Part shown: piece after piece, positions 51,042 through 61,272 of the stretch
How positions within the stretch are numbered: position 1 is the stretch's first letter
Layout: every line of letters begins with the position of its first letter
Source: Salana multivorans
GTDB lineage: Bacteria > Actinomycetota > Actinomycetes > Actinomycetales > Beutenbergiaceae
DNA: 64,000 bases
Direction of reading: 5' to 3'
NCBI RefSeq assembly: GCF_003751805.1
Contig: NZ_RKHQ01000001.1
Location: forward strand, 2,046,001 to 2,110,000
The notes under the pieces: generated by a model
What the model saw: the letters and a program-made list of their open reading frames with translations, nothing else
Told to the model about the DNA's origin: nothing
Databases searched by the model: none
Position numbers and translations under genes: made by a program

Positions 51042-52115
51042 GTGCGCGAGGCACCGTCGCCGTCGAGACCCGGCCGTCCCACCCGACCAACCCAACCCGT
51101 CCGCCCCACCCCGGACCGCGGCCGTCCCGGCCGCCGCCGGGTGCTGCTCTGGGGCGCGGTCGCCGCCGTCGTCGTCGCGGGCGGCGCGACGGTCGCGGCC
51201 GTCGCCGCGACCGGGGACGGCGCCGTCGTCGCGCGGTGCGGCGACCTGACGATCGACACCGACGGCGTCATGGTCCACGCGCAGGGGCTCGCCGGCCAGG
51301 TCGGCGCCGCCTTCGCGCGGGAGCACGCAATCGACTCCTACGGCGCCGACTTCTGGGGCGAGACGTACGACGGCGCCAGCCCGCTCGACGCGCTCGCGGA
51401 CGCCGTGGTGGACCAGCTCGCGCTCGACTGCGCCACCTGGACGCTCGCCGACGAGCTCGGCGCGCAGGATCCGGCCGGCAGCCGCGAGATCCTCGCCGAC
51501 GCCACGGGCAGCGCCGACGCGACCGACTACGAGCTGCTCCGCTCCGCCGTGGAGAACCTCCGGGACGGCATGCGCACCGAGCTCCTGGAGAGCGACCCGC
51601 CGAGCGAGGACGAGCTGCGCGCCGCCTTCGACGGGCTCGACGACGTCTACAAGGGAACCCACGTCGCCCTCACGCTGTGGCGCGTCGACGCCTTCGCCGG
51701 CACCGCCGACGAGCTGGCCGACCTCGCCCGGACGGCGATCTCGCCGGACCCCGACCTCGCGGCCATGGCCGCCGGCGTCGACGGCGCGAGCCCCGGCGCC
51801 ACCGTGACGGAGCTGGCGCTGGACTCGCAGGAGGTCTCCAAGGAGGACCTGTTCGCCGCGCACGTCATCGAGCTCGCGGGGCGGGCCGAGCCGGGCGACG
51901 TCGTCCCCGGGATGACGGACGGGGAGTACGTCGTGGTCCTCGACCGGGCCGGCGGCGAGCTCCTCACGCTCGAGCAGGCGCCGCAGATGGCGCGCAACGC
52001 CTACGTCAACGACCTGCTGGAGCAGCGCATCGCCGACGTGGCGGCGGCCGAGCCCCTGTCCGTCGAGCGAGACCTCCGCCCGATCCTCGAGCGCGAGCTC
52101 ACCGCCCCGCGGTAG
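51042..52115 (+). CDS. Membrane-anchored SurA/PpiC-like protein
   Basis: This protein has 357 residues; AAAGGAG lies just upstream of GTG 51042. A Pro/Arg-rich cytoplasmic head of about 33 residues precedes one membrane segment (RVLLWGAVAAVVVAGGATVAAVA). The extracytoplasmic part is helical, with the SurA-type N-domain pattern (DALADAVVDQLALDCATWTLADELG), and a later segment (LFAAHVIELAGRAEPGDVVP, LEQAPQMARNAYVNDLLEQR) resembles a parvulin-like core and C-terminal helix. Such proteins help fold secreted proteins. It lies 48 bases before the giant beta-helix gene and may assist its export. The parvulin active site is not clear, so catalysis is uncertain. Confidence 0.65.
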   Translation: MREAPSPSRPGRPTRPTQPVRPTPDRGRPGRRRVLLWGAVAAVVVAGGATVAAVAATGDGAVVARCGDLTIDTDGVMVHAQGLAGQVGAAFAREHAIDSYGADFWGETYDGASPLDALADAVVDQLALDCATWTLADELGAQDPAGSREILADATGSADATDYELLRSAVENLRDGMRTELLESDPPSEDELRAAFDGLDDVYKGTHVALTLWRVDAFAGTADELADLARTAISPDPDLAAMAAGVDGASPGATVTELALDSQEVSKEDLFAAHVIELAGRAEPGDVVPGMTDGEYVVVLDRAGGELLTLEQAPQMARNAYVNDLLEQRIADVAAAEPLSVERDLRPILERELTAPR

Positions 52116-52163
52116 CCCCCAGATCTTCCACGACCCCCCACCACCGAAAGGAATCCTGAGCAG

Positions 52164-55100
52164 ATGAGAGCGGTCAGAATACTCGTCGCGACGGTGCTGA
52201 CGACGGCGCTCGCCGCGTCGGCGGCGTCCGCGGCACCCGACGAGGCGGGCCCCGAGGCCGGGGAAGCCCCGGGCGCCTACGTGTCGATCGGTGAGTCGAC
52301 CACCGGCACGACCTACTACGTCGACGGGGCGAACGGCGACGACGACGCCGACGGCACGTCCCCCGAGACGGCATGGCGCAGCCTGGAGAAGGTCAGCGCC
52401 ACGACGTTCGAGCCCGGCGACCACATCCTCCTCGAGGCGAACAGCACCTGGAACGACCAGATGCTGCACCCGAAGGGGTCCGGGACGGACGGCAACGTCA
52501 TCGCCGTCGACCTGTACGAGCAGACGGACGACGGCGCCGTCTACACGGCGGACAGGCGTCCGGTCATCAACGGCAACGGGACGTACGGGACCGGCAGCTT
52601 CAAGCGCTACATCACGGGCGCCGTCCAGCTCGTCAACCAGGAGTTCTGGCAGATCCAGAACCTCGAGGTGACGAACAGCCCGGAGCTGTCCAACCCGAAC
52701 GGCTACAAGAAGTCGGGTGACGCGCAGCGCGCCGGCATCCTCGTCATGGGGTACGAGCAGGACCGCACGTTCCGCTCGGTGCGCGTGGCCAACAACTACG
52801 TCCACGACGTTCAGTCGGAGTACTTCCAGAAGGTCGTCAGCCCCGAGGCGGGCGTCGCGCTCAAGGCCACCGGCGGCATCATCATCCTCGGGCACTGGAT
52901 CGACCCGGACGGCACCGTGCTGCTGCCCGCGGGCGAGTGGCGCTCCTCGACCGGGTTCACCGACGTCATGGTCGAGAACAACGTGGTCAAGCGCGTCGGC
53001 CTGGAGGGCATCCGCACCAAGGCGGATGCGAACACCTCGGTCTCCAACTCGTTCAAGAAGACGTTCTCGGACATCACCATCCGCAACAACTACCTCGAGG
53101 ACGTGGCCGGCGACGGCATCGTCATGAGCGAGCTGTCCGGCGGCGGCCTCGTCGAGGGAAACGTCGCGATCCGTCCGTCCAACGCTGACTACGGTGCGCG
53201 CAACTTCGCCGGGATGTGGGCGATGTCGAACGACTACGGCGTGTTCCAGTACAACGAGGTGTACGGGATCCAGTTCGGCTTCAACGACGCCGAGGCCTAC
53301 GACATCGACCTGTCCAGCAACTACGTCGTCTACCAGTACAACTATAGCCACCACAACACGGGCGGCTTCATCCTGCTGATGAGCGACCAGCGCAACTCGA
53401 CGGTTCGCTACAACATCTCGGCCAACGACGGCGGCGGCAACCGCGGCACCGATGCGGACAACGGTGGTGGAGGCTCCTACACCTACAAGGAGCAGAGCAT
53501 CTTCCACTACTGGGTCAGCAGCGAGAGCTCCGCGATGCCGCAGATCTACAACAACACGTTCTACGTGGGCGACGGCATCTCGACCTCGCTGTTCGGGGAG
53601 GGCAACTCCGGCAACAACTCCGGCACCGTCGCGCACTTCTGGAACAACATCATCGTCAAGGAGGGCGCCGGAAGCTTCAAGTTCCTCTCGGCCAACCCGT
53701 CGAACGGCGCCGACGCGATCGAGCGCAAGATGGTGGACAACCCCGAGCGCTACTTCAAGAACAACGTGATCTGGCCCGCGTCGATCGCCTCGGTGACCAG
53801 CGGTGCGACGCCGGACAAGCTGGCGCTGTCGGACAACGTGATCGCCGACCCGCAGCTCGCGCTCACCCGTGACCCCTCGCTCGTCGCCGAGCTCGCCACC
53901 CAGGCGGGCACCACGTTCGACGTCGAGACCGGCTCGATCGCCGAGTTCACCTCCCGGGAGAAGCTGCGCCAGCGCGCCGCGCTGTTCCAGATCGACGCCG
54001 ACAGCGTCGCCGCGGCGGCCGGTCTCACGATCTCGGACGCCCTGGCTCGGGTCGACGCCCCCGTCGAGGACTTCTTCGGCGGGAACGTCGCCGGTGTGGC
54101 CGCGGACGTCGGGGCCCACCAGGCCACGCAGATCGCGACCACCATCGAGGTCATCGCGCCCGAGGTGGCCGTGACCACGGCGGCCGGCGTCTACCCGACG
54201 CTCCCGGCGACGGTCGACGTCACGGTCCGCGAGACCGCCGGCGCGAACGTCACCGAGCGCACCGAGACGCGACCCGTGGTCTGGGACGTCATCCCCCTCG
54301 GCGATCTCCAGGAGGCGGGCGAGGTCTCGGTGAGCGGTGTGCTGCAGGGCAACCCCACCGGATCGGTCACCGCCACCGTGACGGTCGAGGGCGACCTCGG
54401 CCCGGGCGTGAACGTGAACCGCAGCGACTCCACGGACGCGGCATACGTCCAGCAGGGCAACCCGACGACGGCGATGAGCGCGCCGGGTGCCGGGGGCGGC
54501 ATCACCACCCCGGCCGCCGGTGACATGTTCAAGTTCCCGTTCGGGCTCTCGTTCAACAACAACCACACGCTGAAGCTCAAGAACGCGGCGTCCGTCGGCT
54601 TCAACCGCCGCATCCTCGTGGAGGTGGACACCACGCAGTTCGACGGTGAGCTCGCCGACGTGAAGAACGCGTCGCTGCGGCTGTACGTCTCCCGGTTCGA
54701 CTCCTGGAGCGGTGCGGGCGGCACGGACGCGGAGCGGGTGCGCAACACCCAGTTCGTGGCGGACGTCTACGCGAACGACCCGACCTGGACCTCCGGGACG
54801 GTCACCTGGAACAACGCCCCGCTGAACGCGGACGTGCCGGTGACGACGGTGCCGGACTACGCCACGCTCCCGCTGGTGTCCAGCCGACTGGTCACCAACT
54901 CGGAGATCTTCGACAACGGCTACGCGCTCGACCTCGACGTCACGTCCTACATCAGGTCGCTGCCCGAGGGGACCGAGTCGGCGAGCTTCCTGGTCGTCAT
55001 CCCGCTGAGCACCGCCCCGAACTTCAACCGGGACAACTCCGGGTTCGACTCGTTCTCGCACCTGGGGGCCGCGGCCGCGTACGACCGCTACCAGGCCGGG

Positions 55101-56312
55101 ACGATGACGCTCCCCGCCGGGATGCCGGACGACTTCGTGATGTCGGCGACGGCGCTCGCGCCCTCGCTGCTCCTCTCGGACGTCTACGTCTCGGGGATCG
55201 ACCCGATCACCCGGACGGTGGCGCCGCTCGAGGTGCCGGTCCTCCCGGAGACCGCGACGGTGCGCTACTCCAACGGTGACTCGCGCGAGGTCCCGGTGAC
55301 CTGGCCGACCATCGAGGCGTCGCAGCTCGCGGACGAGGGCGAGCACACGATCGTCGGATCGGCGCCCGGGATCGCCAACCCGATCGTCGCCACCGTGACC
55401 GTCGTCGCCACGCACGTCACCGGGTTCGAGGACCTGCCGGTCATCGACCTCCCGGTCGGCCTCTCGCGCGGTGAGCTCGGCCTGCCGACGACCGTGACGG
55501 CGACGCTCGACGACGGCACGTCGGCCGAGCTGGCCGTCACCGGCTGGGACGACGACCCGAACAACTACGGCCCGAGCAGCCCGCCGGGGACCTACCGGTT
55601 CCCGGGTGCCGTCGAGCTGCCCGCCGGGGTCACCAACCCGGACGACCACAAGCCGCAGCAGGAGGTCGTCACGCACCCCCTGCCGGTCTCGGTCAGCCTC
55701 TCGGCTGATCGCGACGAGGTCGCGCCCGGTGCGGACCTGCCGGTCCGGGCGAGCATCCGCGGCCAGGAGCCGTACACCGAGGTCGACGCCTGGGGGAGCG
55801 AGCTCACCTGGTCGGTCGCCCCGGCGGGTTCGTCCGGCACGACGGGCGGCGACGCGGCCCCGGAGGCGCTCGCGCCCCAGGCGGACGAGGAGCTCGTCAC
55901 GATCGACGACGACGGGATCGTCCACGTCGCCGAGGGTGCGCAGCCGGGCGACTACGTCGTCACGGCGACGAGCACGCGGGTCGACGGGGTGAGCGGGACG
56001 TTCGCGTTCGCCGTCGTCGCCGACGACGGTGAGCCCACCCCGACGCCGTCGGGTGACCCCTCCGGCGACCCGTCGGGCGACCCGTCGGGCGATCCGTCCG
56101 GTGAGCCCTCGGGTGACCCGTCGGGCGACCCCTCCGACGGCACGTCGACGTCGCCGAGCGGGTCGGCCAGCGCGTCCCCGAGCGGGACGGCGCCCGGCAG
56201 CGGCACGATGCCGGGGACGGGCGTCAGCGCCGGTCTGCTCGTGGCGCTCGCGCTCGGCGCGCTGCTCACCGGCGGTGTGCTCGCGGTGCGGCGCCGGAGG
56301 CTCACGGCCTGA
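52164..56312 (+). CDS. Giant wall-anchored beta-helix protein with Ig-like and DNRLRE-type domains
   Basis: This secreted protein has 1382 residues; AAAGGAATCC precedes ATG 52164 and the signal peptide ends near ASAAPDE. Residues 45-650 form a right-handed parallel beta-helix of the pectate-lyase type. It starts TTYYVDGANGDDDADGTS and carries many 'I-x-N-N-x-V/F' turns (ITIRNNYLEDVAGDGIVMS, FWNNIIVKEG). Big_4-like Ig domains follow near 665 and 990, and a jelly-roll DNRLRE/CBM96-like domain lies near 750-960 (KNASLRLYVSRFDSW; GTVTWNNAP). The C-terminus has a 12-base repeat encoding PSGD, then MPGTG, a hydrophobic segment and RRRR, a sortase-like anchor. It probably binds or cleaves a plant polysaccharide at the cell surface. 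Confidence 0.82.
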   Translation: MRAVRILVATVLTTALAASAASAAPDEAGPEAGEAPGAYVSIGESTTGTTYYVDGANGDDDADGTSPETAWRSLEKVSATTFEPGDHILLEANSTWNDQMLHPKGSGTDGNVIAVDLYEQTDDGAVYTADRRPVINGNGTYGTGSFKRYITGAVQLVNQEFWQIQNLEVTNSPELSNPNGYKKSGDAQRAGILVMGYEQDRTFRSVRVANNYVHDVQSEYFQKVVSPEAGVALKATGGIIILGHWIDPDGTVLLPAGEWRSSTGFTDVMVENNVVKRVGLEGIRTKADANTSVSNSFKKTFSDITIRNNYLEDVAGDGIVMSELSGGGLVEGNVAIRPSNADYGARNFAGMWAMSNDYGVFQYNEVYGIQFGFNDAEAYDIDLSSNYVVYQYNYSHHNTGGFILLMSDQRNSTVRYNISANDGGGNRGTDADNGGGGSYTYKEQSIFHYWVSSESSAMPQIYNNTFYVGDGISTSLFGEGNSGNNSGTVAHFWNNIIVKEGAGSFKFLSANPSNGADAIERKMVDNPERYFKNNVIWPASIASVTSGATPDKLALSDNVIADPQLALTRDPSLVAELATQAGTTFDVETGSIAEFTSREKLRQRAALFQIDADSVAAAAGLTISDALARVDAPVEDFFGGNVAGVAADVGAHQATQIATTIEVIAPEVAVTTAAGVYPTLPATVDVTVRETAGANVTERTETRPVVWDVIPLGDLQEAGEVSVSGVLQGNPTGSVTATVTVEGDLGPGVNVNRSDSTDAAYVQQGNPTTAMSAPGAGGGITTPAAGDMFKFPFGLSFNNNHTLKLKNAASVGFNRRILVEVDTTQFDGELADVKNASLRLYVSRFDSWSGAGGTDAERVRNTQFVADVYANDPTWTSGTVTWNNAPLNADVPVTTVPDYATLPLVSSRLVTNSEIFDNGYALDLDVTSYIRSLPEGTESASFLVVIPLSTAPNFNRDNSGFDSFSHLGAAAAYDRYQAGTMTLPAGMPDDFVMSATALAPSLLLSDVYVSGIDPITRTVAPLEVPVLPETATVRYSNGDSREVPVTWPTIEASQLADEGEHTIVGSAPGIANPIVATVTVVATHVTGFEDLPVIDLPVGLSRGELGLPTTVTATLDDGTSAELAVTGWDDDPNNYGPSSPPGTYRFPGAVELPAGVTNPDDHKPQQEVVTHPLPVSVSLSADRDEVAPGADLPVRASIRGQEPYTEVDAWGSELTWSVAPAGSSGTTGGDAAPEALAPQADEELVTIDDDGIVHVAEGAQPGDYVVTATSTRVDGVSGTFAFAVVADDGEPTPTPSGDPSGDPSGDPSGDPSGEPSGDPSGDPSDGTSTSPSGSASASPSGTAPGSGTMPGTGVSAGLLVALALGALLTGGVLAVRRRRLTA
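56046..56129 (+). repeat. 12-bp tandem repeat encoding a Pro-Ser-Gly-Asp spacer
   Basis: Seven near-perfect 12-base units encode PSGD (one PSGE) just before the wall anchor of the beta-helix protein. Copy number could vary in frame and change stalk length. Confidence 0.85.
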
Positions 56313-56340
56313 CGCGCTGATCGGCCAGCTCGCTCGGCGC

Positions 56341-56382
56341 GACGCCGGCGGTGCCACCCACGCGGGTGGTGCCGCCGGCGTC
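56341..56382. terminator. Hairpin between convergent beta-helix and LacI genes
   Basis: GACGCCGGCGGTGCCACCC (56341-56359) and GGGTGGTGCCGCCGGCGTC (56364-56382) pair except at two internal positions, with a four-base loop. It lies between convergent genes and fits a bidirectional terminator. Confidence 0.75.
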
Positions 56383-56443
56383 GTCGTCCCGGCTCCGCCG
56401 CTCGCGGAGGGTGTGCCGGTACGACGCCGGATCGGGACGGCGG

Positions 56444-57451
56444 CTAGTCCGTCGACCCGCGCGCCACGACTCGAACGGGGGACTCGCGCAGCACGGCCGG
56501 GGCCGCGGGGTCCGCGATGCGACGCTCGAGCAGCTCGACGGTCTGCTCGACGATCCACGCGTTGCTCGGGTCGACGGTGGACAGCCCCGGGGGGACCTGG
56601 GCCAGCAGGTCGAGGTTGTCGAAGCCGATGACCCGGACCTCCTCCGGAACGCGTCGGCCGAGGTCGTGGAGCGCGGCGAGAGCCCCGACGGCGAGCTGAT
56701 CGGTCACCGCGAACACCGCGTCGACGTCCGGGTAGCGCCGGAACAGCTCGGTCGTCGCACCCCGCGCACCTCCCGAGCCGTGGTCGGACACCGGTGCGAC
56801 GAGCTCCTCCGGCGGCTCGAGGCCCCGCGCGCGGTGGGCCGCGCGCCACCCGGCCGTGCGCTGCGGGCCGATGCCGCCGGCCACGTCCCCGACGCGCGCC
56901 CCGCCGAGCACGGCGATCCGTCGCGACCCCCGCTCCAGCAGGTGCTCGGTGGCCAGCCGAGCCCCCTCGGCGTTGGCCATCATGACGTGGTCGACGACCT
57001 CGGGGAGATCCTGCTCCCCGAGCAGGACGAGCGGCACCTCTCCCCGCAGGTGCGTGACGTCCTCGGCGGTGAGCCCGACGGCGCTCAGCACGATCCCGTC
57101 GTAGAACCGCAGGCGGGCGGGGGAGACCGCCGCGAGCTCGTTCTCCCGGCTGGCGTTCGACTGCTCCACGACGAGGTGGTGCCCGTTCTCGGCGAACGCG
57201 GTGGCGAGGAGCGCCGCCAGCTCCGCGTAGTACTGGTGGTCGAACCGCGGGACGACGAGCGCCACGGTCCCCGTGCGTCCCGTGCGCAGCCGCCGGGCCG
57301 TCAGGTCGATCTCGTACCCGAGCTCGGCGACGACCGCGAGCACCCGCTCCCGGGTCGCCGCCCCGACGCGCGGCCGATCGTTGAGCACGTTCGACACGGT
57401 CATGACGGAGACACCCGCGGCGCGGGCGACGTCGCTCATCGTCAGGGCCAC
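56444..57451 (-). CDS. LacI-family repressor of the arabinan locus
   Basis: This regulator has about 335 residues. GTG 57451 is chosen because GGAGAG lies upstream and MSDVARAAGVSVMTVSNVLN (the HTH) follows. The effector domain shows VALVVPRFDHQYYAEL, FYDGIVLSAVG, VDAVFAVTDQLAVGAL and VIGFDNLDLLAQVPPGLSTV. It differs clearly from the two LacI paralogues at 10-16 kb. It is divergent from the GH43-GH43-GH51 genes, and an operator-like palindrome (57551-57565) lies between. It probably represses these genes, and itself, until arabinose or an arabino-oligosaccharide is present. Confidence 0.9.
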   Translation of the reverse strand: MALTMSDVARAAGVSVMTVSNVLNDRPRVGAATRERVLAVVAELGYEIDLTARRLRTGRTGTVALVVPRFDHQYYAELAALLATAFAENGHHLVVEQSNASRENELAAVSPARLRFYDGIVLSAVGLTAEDVTHLRGEVPLVLLGEQDLPEVVDHVMMANAEGARLATEHLLERGSRRIAVLGGARVGDVAGGIGPQRTAGWRAAHRARGLEPPEELVAPVSDHGSGGARGATTELFRRYPDVDAVFAVTDQLAVGALAALHDLGRRVPEEVRVIGFDNLDLLAQVPPGLSTVDPSNAWIVEQTVELLERRIADPAAPAVLRESPVRVVARGSTD

Positions 57452-57550
57452 GTGCTCTCCATCCGGTCGTGCGCATCGCCGCCGTCGTGGGGGACGGGCG
57501 GCGCGGTCTTGACGTCCGCCAGGCCACCGTGCCACAGTCGGGAGTAGTTT

Positions 57551-57565
57551 ATCGTTATACACGAT
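57551..57565. promoter_or_regulatory. Operator-like inverted repeat of the arabinan locus
   Basis: ATCGT-TATAC-ACGAT is a perfect 5-bp inverted repeat around five bases, 21 bases before the GH43 start. It overlaps TATAAC, a good -10 box for the divergent LacI gene. A similar TACACGATCG run occurs at 51000-51009 before the SurA-like gene. Confidence 0.6.
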
Positions 57566-57585
57566 CGCGGCGTCACAGGAGAGCC

Positions 57586-58680
57586 ATGCTGGAGTCCAGC
57601 CACCCCCATCCCCTCGACGAGGTTCCCTGCCACGACCCCTTCATCCTCCCGGTCGAGGACGGCTACCTGCTCTACACCTCCTACGACTCGGCGCGCTGGG
57701 AGCTGTTCGTCCCGCCGGGCTCGGACCACCGGGCGCCGCCCGGCACGGGCGTGCTCGCCTGGTGGAGCCCGGACCTGCTGACGTGGGGGTCCCCGCGCGC
57801 GGTCCTCACCGTGCCGGAGGACTGCTGGGCCGACCCGACCCGCGCGCCCTGGGCGCCGGAGGTCCACGCCTGGAACGGGCGCTACGTCCTCGCGGCGACG
57901 CTCCACGCGCCCGACGACCGCCTGCCCGACGTGCGCCAGCGCGGCACGAGGATCACGCTCGCACCGGCCGTCGTCGACCGCTACGACTTCGCGCCGAGCC
58001 GCCGGGGCACCGTGCTCGCCGTCGCCGACGACCCGCGCGGGCCGTTCGAGCTGCTCGACCCCGCCTCGTCGCACACCCCGCGCGACTTCATGGCGCTCGA
58101 CGGCACGCTGACCCGGGACGAGCACGGCCGACCGTGGTTCGTCTACGCGCACGAGTGGGTGCAGATCCTCGACGGCACGATGGAGGCCGTCCCGCTGGAC
58201 GAGGACCTCGGCGTGGCTGGCGATCCCGTCCACCTGTTCCGCGCCTCGGAGGCGTCCTGGTTCGCGGACGTCGTGCCGTCGACGCAGGCGCTCGCCCCCT
58301 ACGTCACCGACGGACCGCAGCTCGTCCGGCTGCCCGACGGCGCGCTCGGGATGCTCTGGGCCTCCTACCGGCCCGACCTCGGCTTCTCGGCCGGCGAGTA
58401 CGTCGAGACCCAGGCGATCTCCCGCTCCGGCTCGCTCCTCGGGCCGTGGGAGCAGGGCGACGTCCTCGTCGGCGGCAACGCCGGGCACGGCATGCTGTTC
58501 CGGCGGCACGCCGGCGACCTCGCGGGCGGCGAGACGGAGGGCGGCGAGACGGCGGACCCCGATCCCGGCCCCGACACGCTCGTGCTGCACCGCGGCATGA
58601 ACTCCTCGCGGGTTCGGGCCGAGATCCACGCGGTCGGGCTGACACCCGACGGCGTCGTCCTGCGGGAGCGTCTCGCATGA
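57586..58680 (+). CDS. GH43-type glycoside hydrolase, first of an arabinan operon
   Basis: This cytoplasmic enzyme has 364 residues; CAGGAG precedes ATG 57586 and there is no signal peptide. The five-bladed propeller pattern starts EVPCHDPFILPVEDGYLLYTS (candidate base Asp). It continues APWAPEVHAWNGRYVLAA, then MALDGTLTRDEHGRPWFVYA (candidate pKa-modulating Asp) and TDGPQLVRLPDGALGMLWAS (candidate region of the general acid). It probably removes arabinose or xylose from oligosaccharides. The stop overlaps the start of the next GH43-type gene (ATGA). Confidence 0.82.
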   Translation: MLESSHPHPLDEVPCHDPFILPVEDGYLLYTSYDSARWELFVPPGSDHRAPPGTGVLAWWSPDLLTWGSPRAVLTVPEDCWADPTRAPWAPEVHAWNGRYVLAATLHAPDDRLPDVRQRGTRITLAPAVVDRYDFAPSRRGTVLAVADDPRGPFELLDPASSHTPRDFMALDGTLTRDEHGRPWFVYAHEWVQILDGTMEAVPLDEDLGVAGDPVHLFRASEASWFADVVPSTQALAPYVTDGPQLVRLPDGALGMLWASYRPDLGFSAGEYVETQAISRSGSLLGPWEQGDVLVGGNAGHGMLFRRHAGDLAGGETEGGETADPDPGPDTLVLHRGMNSSRVRAEIHAVGLTPDGVVLRERLA

Positions 58681-59663
58681 CGCACTCCGCCGAGCTGACC
58701 GACCCCTTCGGGTACCTGCTCGTCCCCTTCGTCGAGGACGCGCGCGAGCACCGGGAGAAGATCTACCTCTCGCTCAGCGTCGGCGACGACCCGCTGCGGT
58801 GGCGCCGGCTGGCCGGCGGGGAGGCGATCCTCGAGTCGACCTCGGGGACGACGGGTGTGCGCGACCCGCACCTCGTCCGCCGTCACGACGGCACCGGGTT
58901 CCACATCCTCGCGACCGACCTGCGGGTCTGGGCCGACGGGCCGGAGATCGACTGGTCGCGGCTGAGCCGGCACGGCAGCCGCGACCTGGTGGTCTGGGAC
59001 TCCCCGGACCTGCTCGCCTGGTCCGAGCCGCGGTACGTCACCGTCGCTCCGCCGGAGGCCGGGATGGCCTGGGCCCCGGAGGCGCACCACGACGAGTCGT
59101 CGGGGGAGTACCTCGTCTACTGGTCCTCGAAGCTCTTCGCCCCCGACGACCCGGGCCACGACGGCGGGTCCCACAGCCGGATCCTCGTCAGCCGCACGCG
59201 CGACTTCGTCACGTTCTCCCCGGCCCGGGTGTACCTCGACCCCGGCGAGGAGGTCATCGACATGACCGTCTACGTCGAGGACCCGGCGCGCGAGGGCGAG
59301 GGGACCCGCGTCCACCGGTTCGCCAAGGACAACGGCGGCGGCCGCGGCATCGTCCAGGAGTCCGGGTCGAGCTTCCTCGCCGACGACTTCACCCCGGTCG
59401 CCGCGCGCCTGGGGAGCGTGTTCCACGAAGGCGTCGAGGCGCCCCTGATCTTCCGCGACCACCACGAGCCGCGCTGGTACCTGTGGGTCGACGCCTACGG
59501 GCTGCGGCCCATGGGCTACCGCGCGCTCACGACGACGGACCTCGCCGCGGGCGCGTGGGAGCCGGTCCCGGACGCCGCGTTCGACCTCCCGCCCGACACC
59601 AAGCACGGCACCGTGCTGCCCCTCACCCGCGCCGAGCACGCCAGGCTCGACGCCGCGCTCTGA
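58677..59663 (+). CDS. GH43-type glycoside hydrolase, second of the operon
   Basis: This cytoplasmic protein has 328 residues and is translationally coupled to the preceding gene. Propeller marks are [54 protein letters not shown] (candidate modulating Asp) and [20 protein letters not shown] (candidate acid Glu). It resembles the protein at 18772 (shared RDPHL/F, WAPE, VEGP/VEAP pattern), so the two loci may act on related sugars. The exact subfamily is not assigned. Confidence 0.8.
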   Translation: MTHSAELTDPFGYLLVPFVEDAREHREKIYLSLSVGDDPLRWRRLAGGEAILESTSGTTGVRDPHLVRRHDGTGFHILATDLRVWADGPEIDWSRLSRHGSRDLVVWDSPDLLAWSEPRYVTVAPPEAGMAWAPEAHHDESSGEYLVYWSSKLFAPDDPGHDGGSHSRILVSRTRDFVTFSPARVYLDPGEEVIDMTVYVEDPAREGEGTRVHRFAKDNGGGRGIVQESGSSFLADDFTPVAARLGSVFHEGVEAPLIFRDHHEPRWYLWVDAYGLRPMGYRALTTTDLAAGAWEPVPDAAFDLPPDTKHGTVLPLTRAEHARLDAAL

Positions 59664-59727
59664 CCGCCGACCGACCACCACCACAGCCCAACCCAGCACC
59701 ACAGCCCAGCGACACCGAAGGACTCCC

Positions 59728-61257
59728 ATGGCCGACCTCACCGCCGTCATCGACCTCGACCTGCCCGGACCGCGGATCTCCCGCCACGTCTACGGGCACT
59801 TCGCCGAGCACCTGGGCCGCTGCATCTACGGCGGCTTCTTCGTCGGCGAGGACTCGGACGTCCCCAACGTCCGCGGCATCCGCCAGGACGTCGTCGAGGC
59901 GCTGCGGGCGATCCGGATCCCCAACCTGCGCTGGCCCGGGGGCTGCTTTGCCGACGACTACCACTGGCGCGACGGCATCGGCCCGCGCGCCGACCGGCCC
60001 CGGATGGTGAACTCGCACTGGGGCGACGTCGTCGAGGACAACTCCTTCGGCACGCACGAGTTCATGGACCTGTGCGAGATGCTCGGGGCCGACGCCTACA
60101 TCTCCGGCAACATCGGCTCGGGCACCGTCCGCGAGATGAGCGAGTGGATCGAGTACCTCACCCGCGCCGACGACTCCCCGATGGCGACGCTGCGCCGCGC
60201 CAACGGCCGCGACGAGCCGTGGCGTGTCCCGTTCTGGGGGCTGGGCAACGAGGCGTGGGGCTGCGGCGGCAACATGACCGCGGAGTTCTTCGCCAACCTC
60301 GCGCGCCAGTACGGCACGTACGTCCGCAACCACAACGACAACGACCCGTACCGGATCGCCGCCGGCGCGAACGCCGACGACTACGCCTGGACCGAGACGC
60401 TCATGCAGTCGGTCGCTCGCCTGGGCGGCGACCGGCTGCAGGCGCCCGGGGCGCCGTACCAGGGCATCTCGCTGCACTACTACACGATGAGCGGCGACTG
60501 GGCCGACAAGGGCGACGCGACGCAGTTCTCCACCGAGGAGTACTACCGCACCGTCCGCAAGGCGCAGCACGTGCGCACCCTCGTCGAGGGCCACGGCGCG
60601 GTCATGGACGCCTACGACCCGGACAAGAAGGTCGGCCTCGTCGTCGACGAGTGGGGCACGTGGTGGAACGTCGAGCCCGGGACGAACCCCGGCTTCCTGT
60701 ACCAGCAGAACACGCTGCGGGACGCCCTCGTCGCGAGCATCCACTTCGACGTCTTCCACGACCACGCCGACCGCGTCGTCATGGCGAACATCGCCCAGAC
60801 GGTCAACGTGCTCCAGGCCATGATCCTCACCGACCCCGACACCGGGGCGCTCGTCCTCACCCCGACGTACCACGTCTACGCGATGAACGTCGGGCACCAG
60901 GACGCGGACACGCTGCGGGTCACCGTGCACGGCGACGTGCGCGACACCGAGTCGGACGGTCGGCGCGTGCCGCTGTTCTCGGCGTCCGCGTCGACCAAGG
61001 ACGGCTCGGCGCTCGTCTCGCTGTCCAACCTCGACGCCGACGCCGACCTCACCGTCGTCCTCGACCTGCGCGGCCGCGAGGTGACGGGCCACCGCGCCCG
61101 GGTGCTCACGGCGCCCGAGCTCGCCGCGCACAACTCGCCGGAGGCCCCCGACGCCGTCGTGCCGGCCGCGCTCGAGGCCGTGCGCCCGCACCCGGCGGGT
61201 CTCGAGGTGACGATCCCGGCGCACTCCTACGCCACGGTCGAGCTCGACCTGGCCTGA
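59728..61257 (+). CDS. abfA: GH51 alpha-L-arabinofuranosidase
   Basis: This cytoplasmic enzyme has 509 residues, the normal length of GH51, and releases terminal alpha-L-arabinofuranose from arabinan and arabinoxylan fragments. Clan GH-A marks are [19 protein letters not shown], the acid/base in [12 protein letters not shown] (Glu175), HYYTMSGDW and the nucleophile in VVDEWGTWW (Glu308). The C-terminal beta domain ends [10 protein letters not shown]. It lies 64 bases after the GH43 gene in the same operon, and a strong hairpin follows it. Confidence 0.95.
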   Translation: MADLTAVIDLDLPGPRISRHVYGHFAEHLGRCIYGGFFVGEDSDVPNVRGIRQDVVEALRAIRIPNLRWPGGCFADDYHWRDGIGPRADRPRMVNSHWGDVVEDNSFGTHEFMDLCEMLGADAYISGNIGSGTVREMSEWIEYLTRADDSPMATLRRANGRDEPWRVPFWGLGNEAWGCGGNMTAEFFANLARQYGTYVRNHNDNDPYRIAAGANADDYAWTETLMQSVARLGGDRLQAPGAPYQGISLHYYTMSGDWADKGDATQFSTEEYYRTVRKAQHVRTLVEGHGAVMDAYDPDKKVGLVVDEWGTWWNVEPGTNPGFLYQQNTLRDALVASIHFDVFHDHADRVVMANIAQTVNVLQAMILTDPDTGALVLTPTYHVYAMNVGHQDADTLRVTVHGDVRDTESDGRRVPLFSASASTKDGSALVSLSNLDADADLTVVLDLRGREVTGHRARVLTAPELAAHNSPEAPDAVVPAALEAVRPHPAGLEVTIPAHSYATVELDLA

Positions 61258-61272
61258 GCCCGCCGGCCGATC

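Noticed and set aside
50991-57527. A 6.5-kb open frame on the minus strand opposite the beta-helix gene
   Set aside because: It overlaps clear genes on both strands, is Arg/Val/Asp/Gly-rich without domains and has no ribosome-binding site; it is the mirror of codon bias in high-GC DNA.
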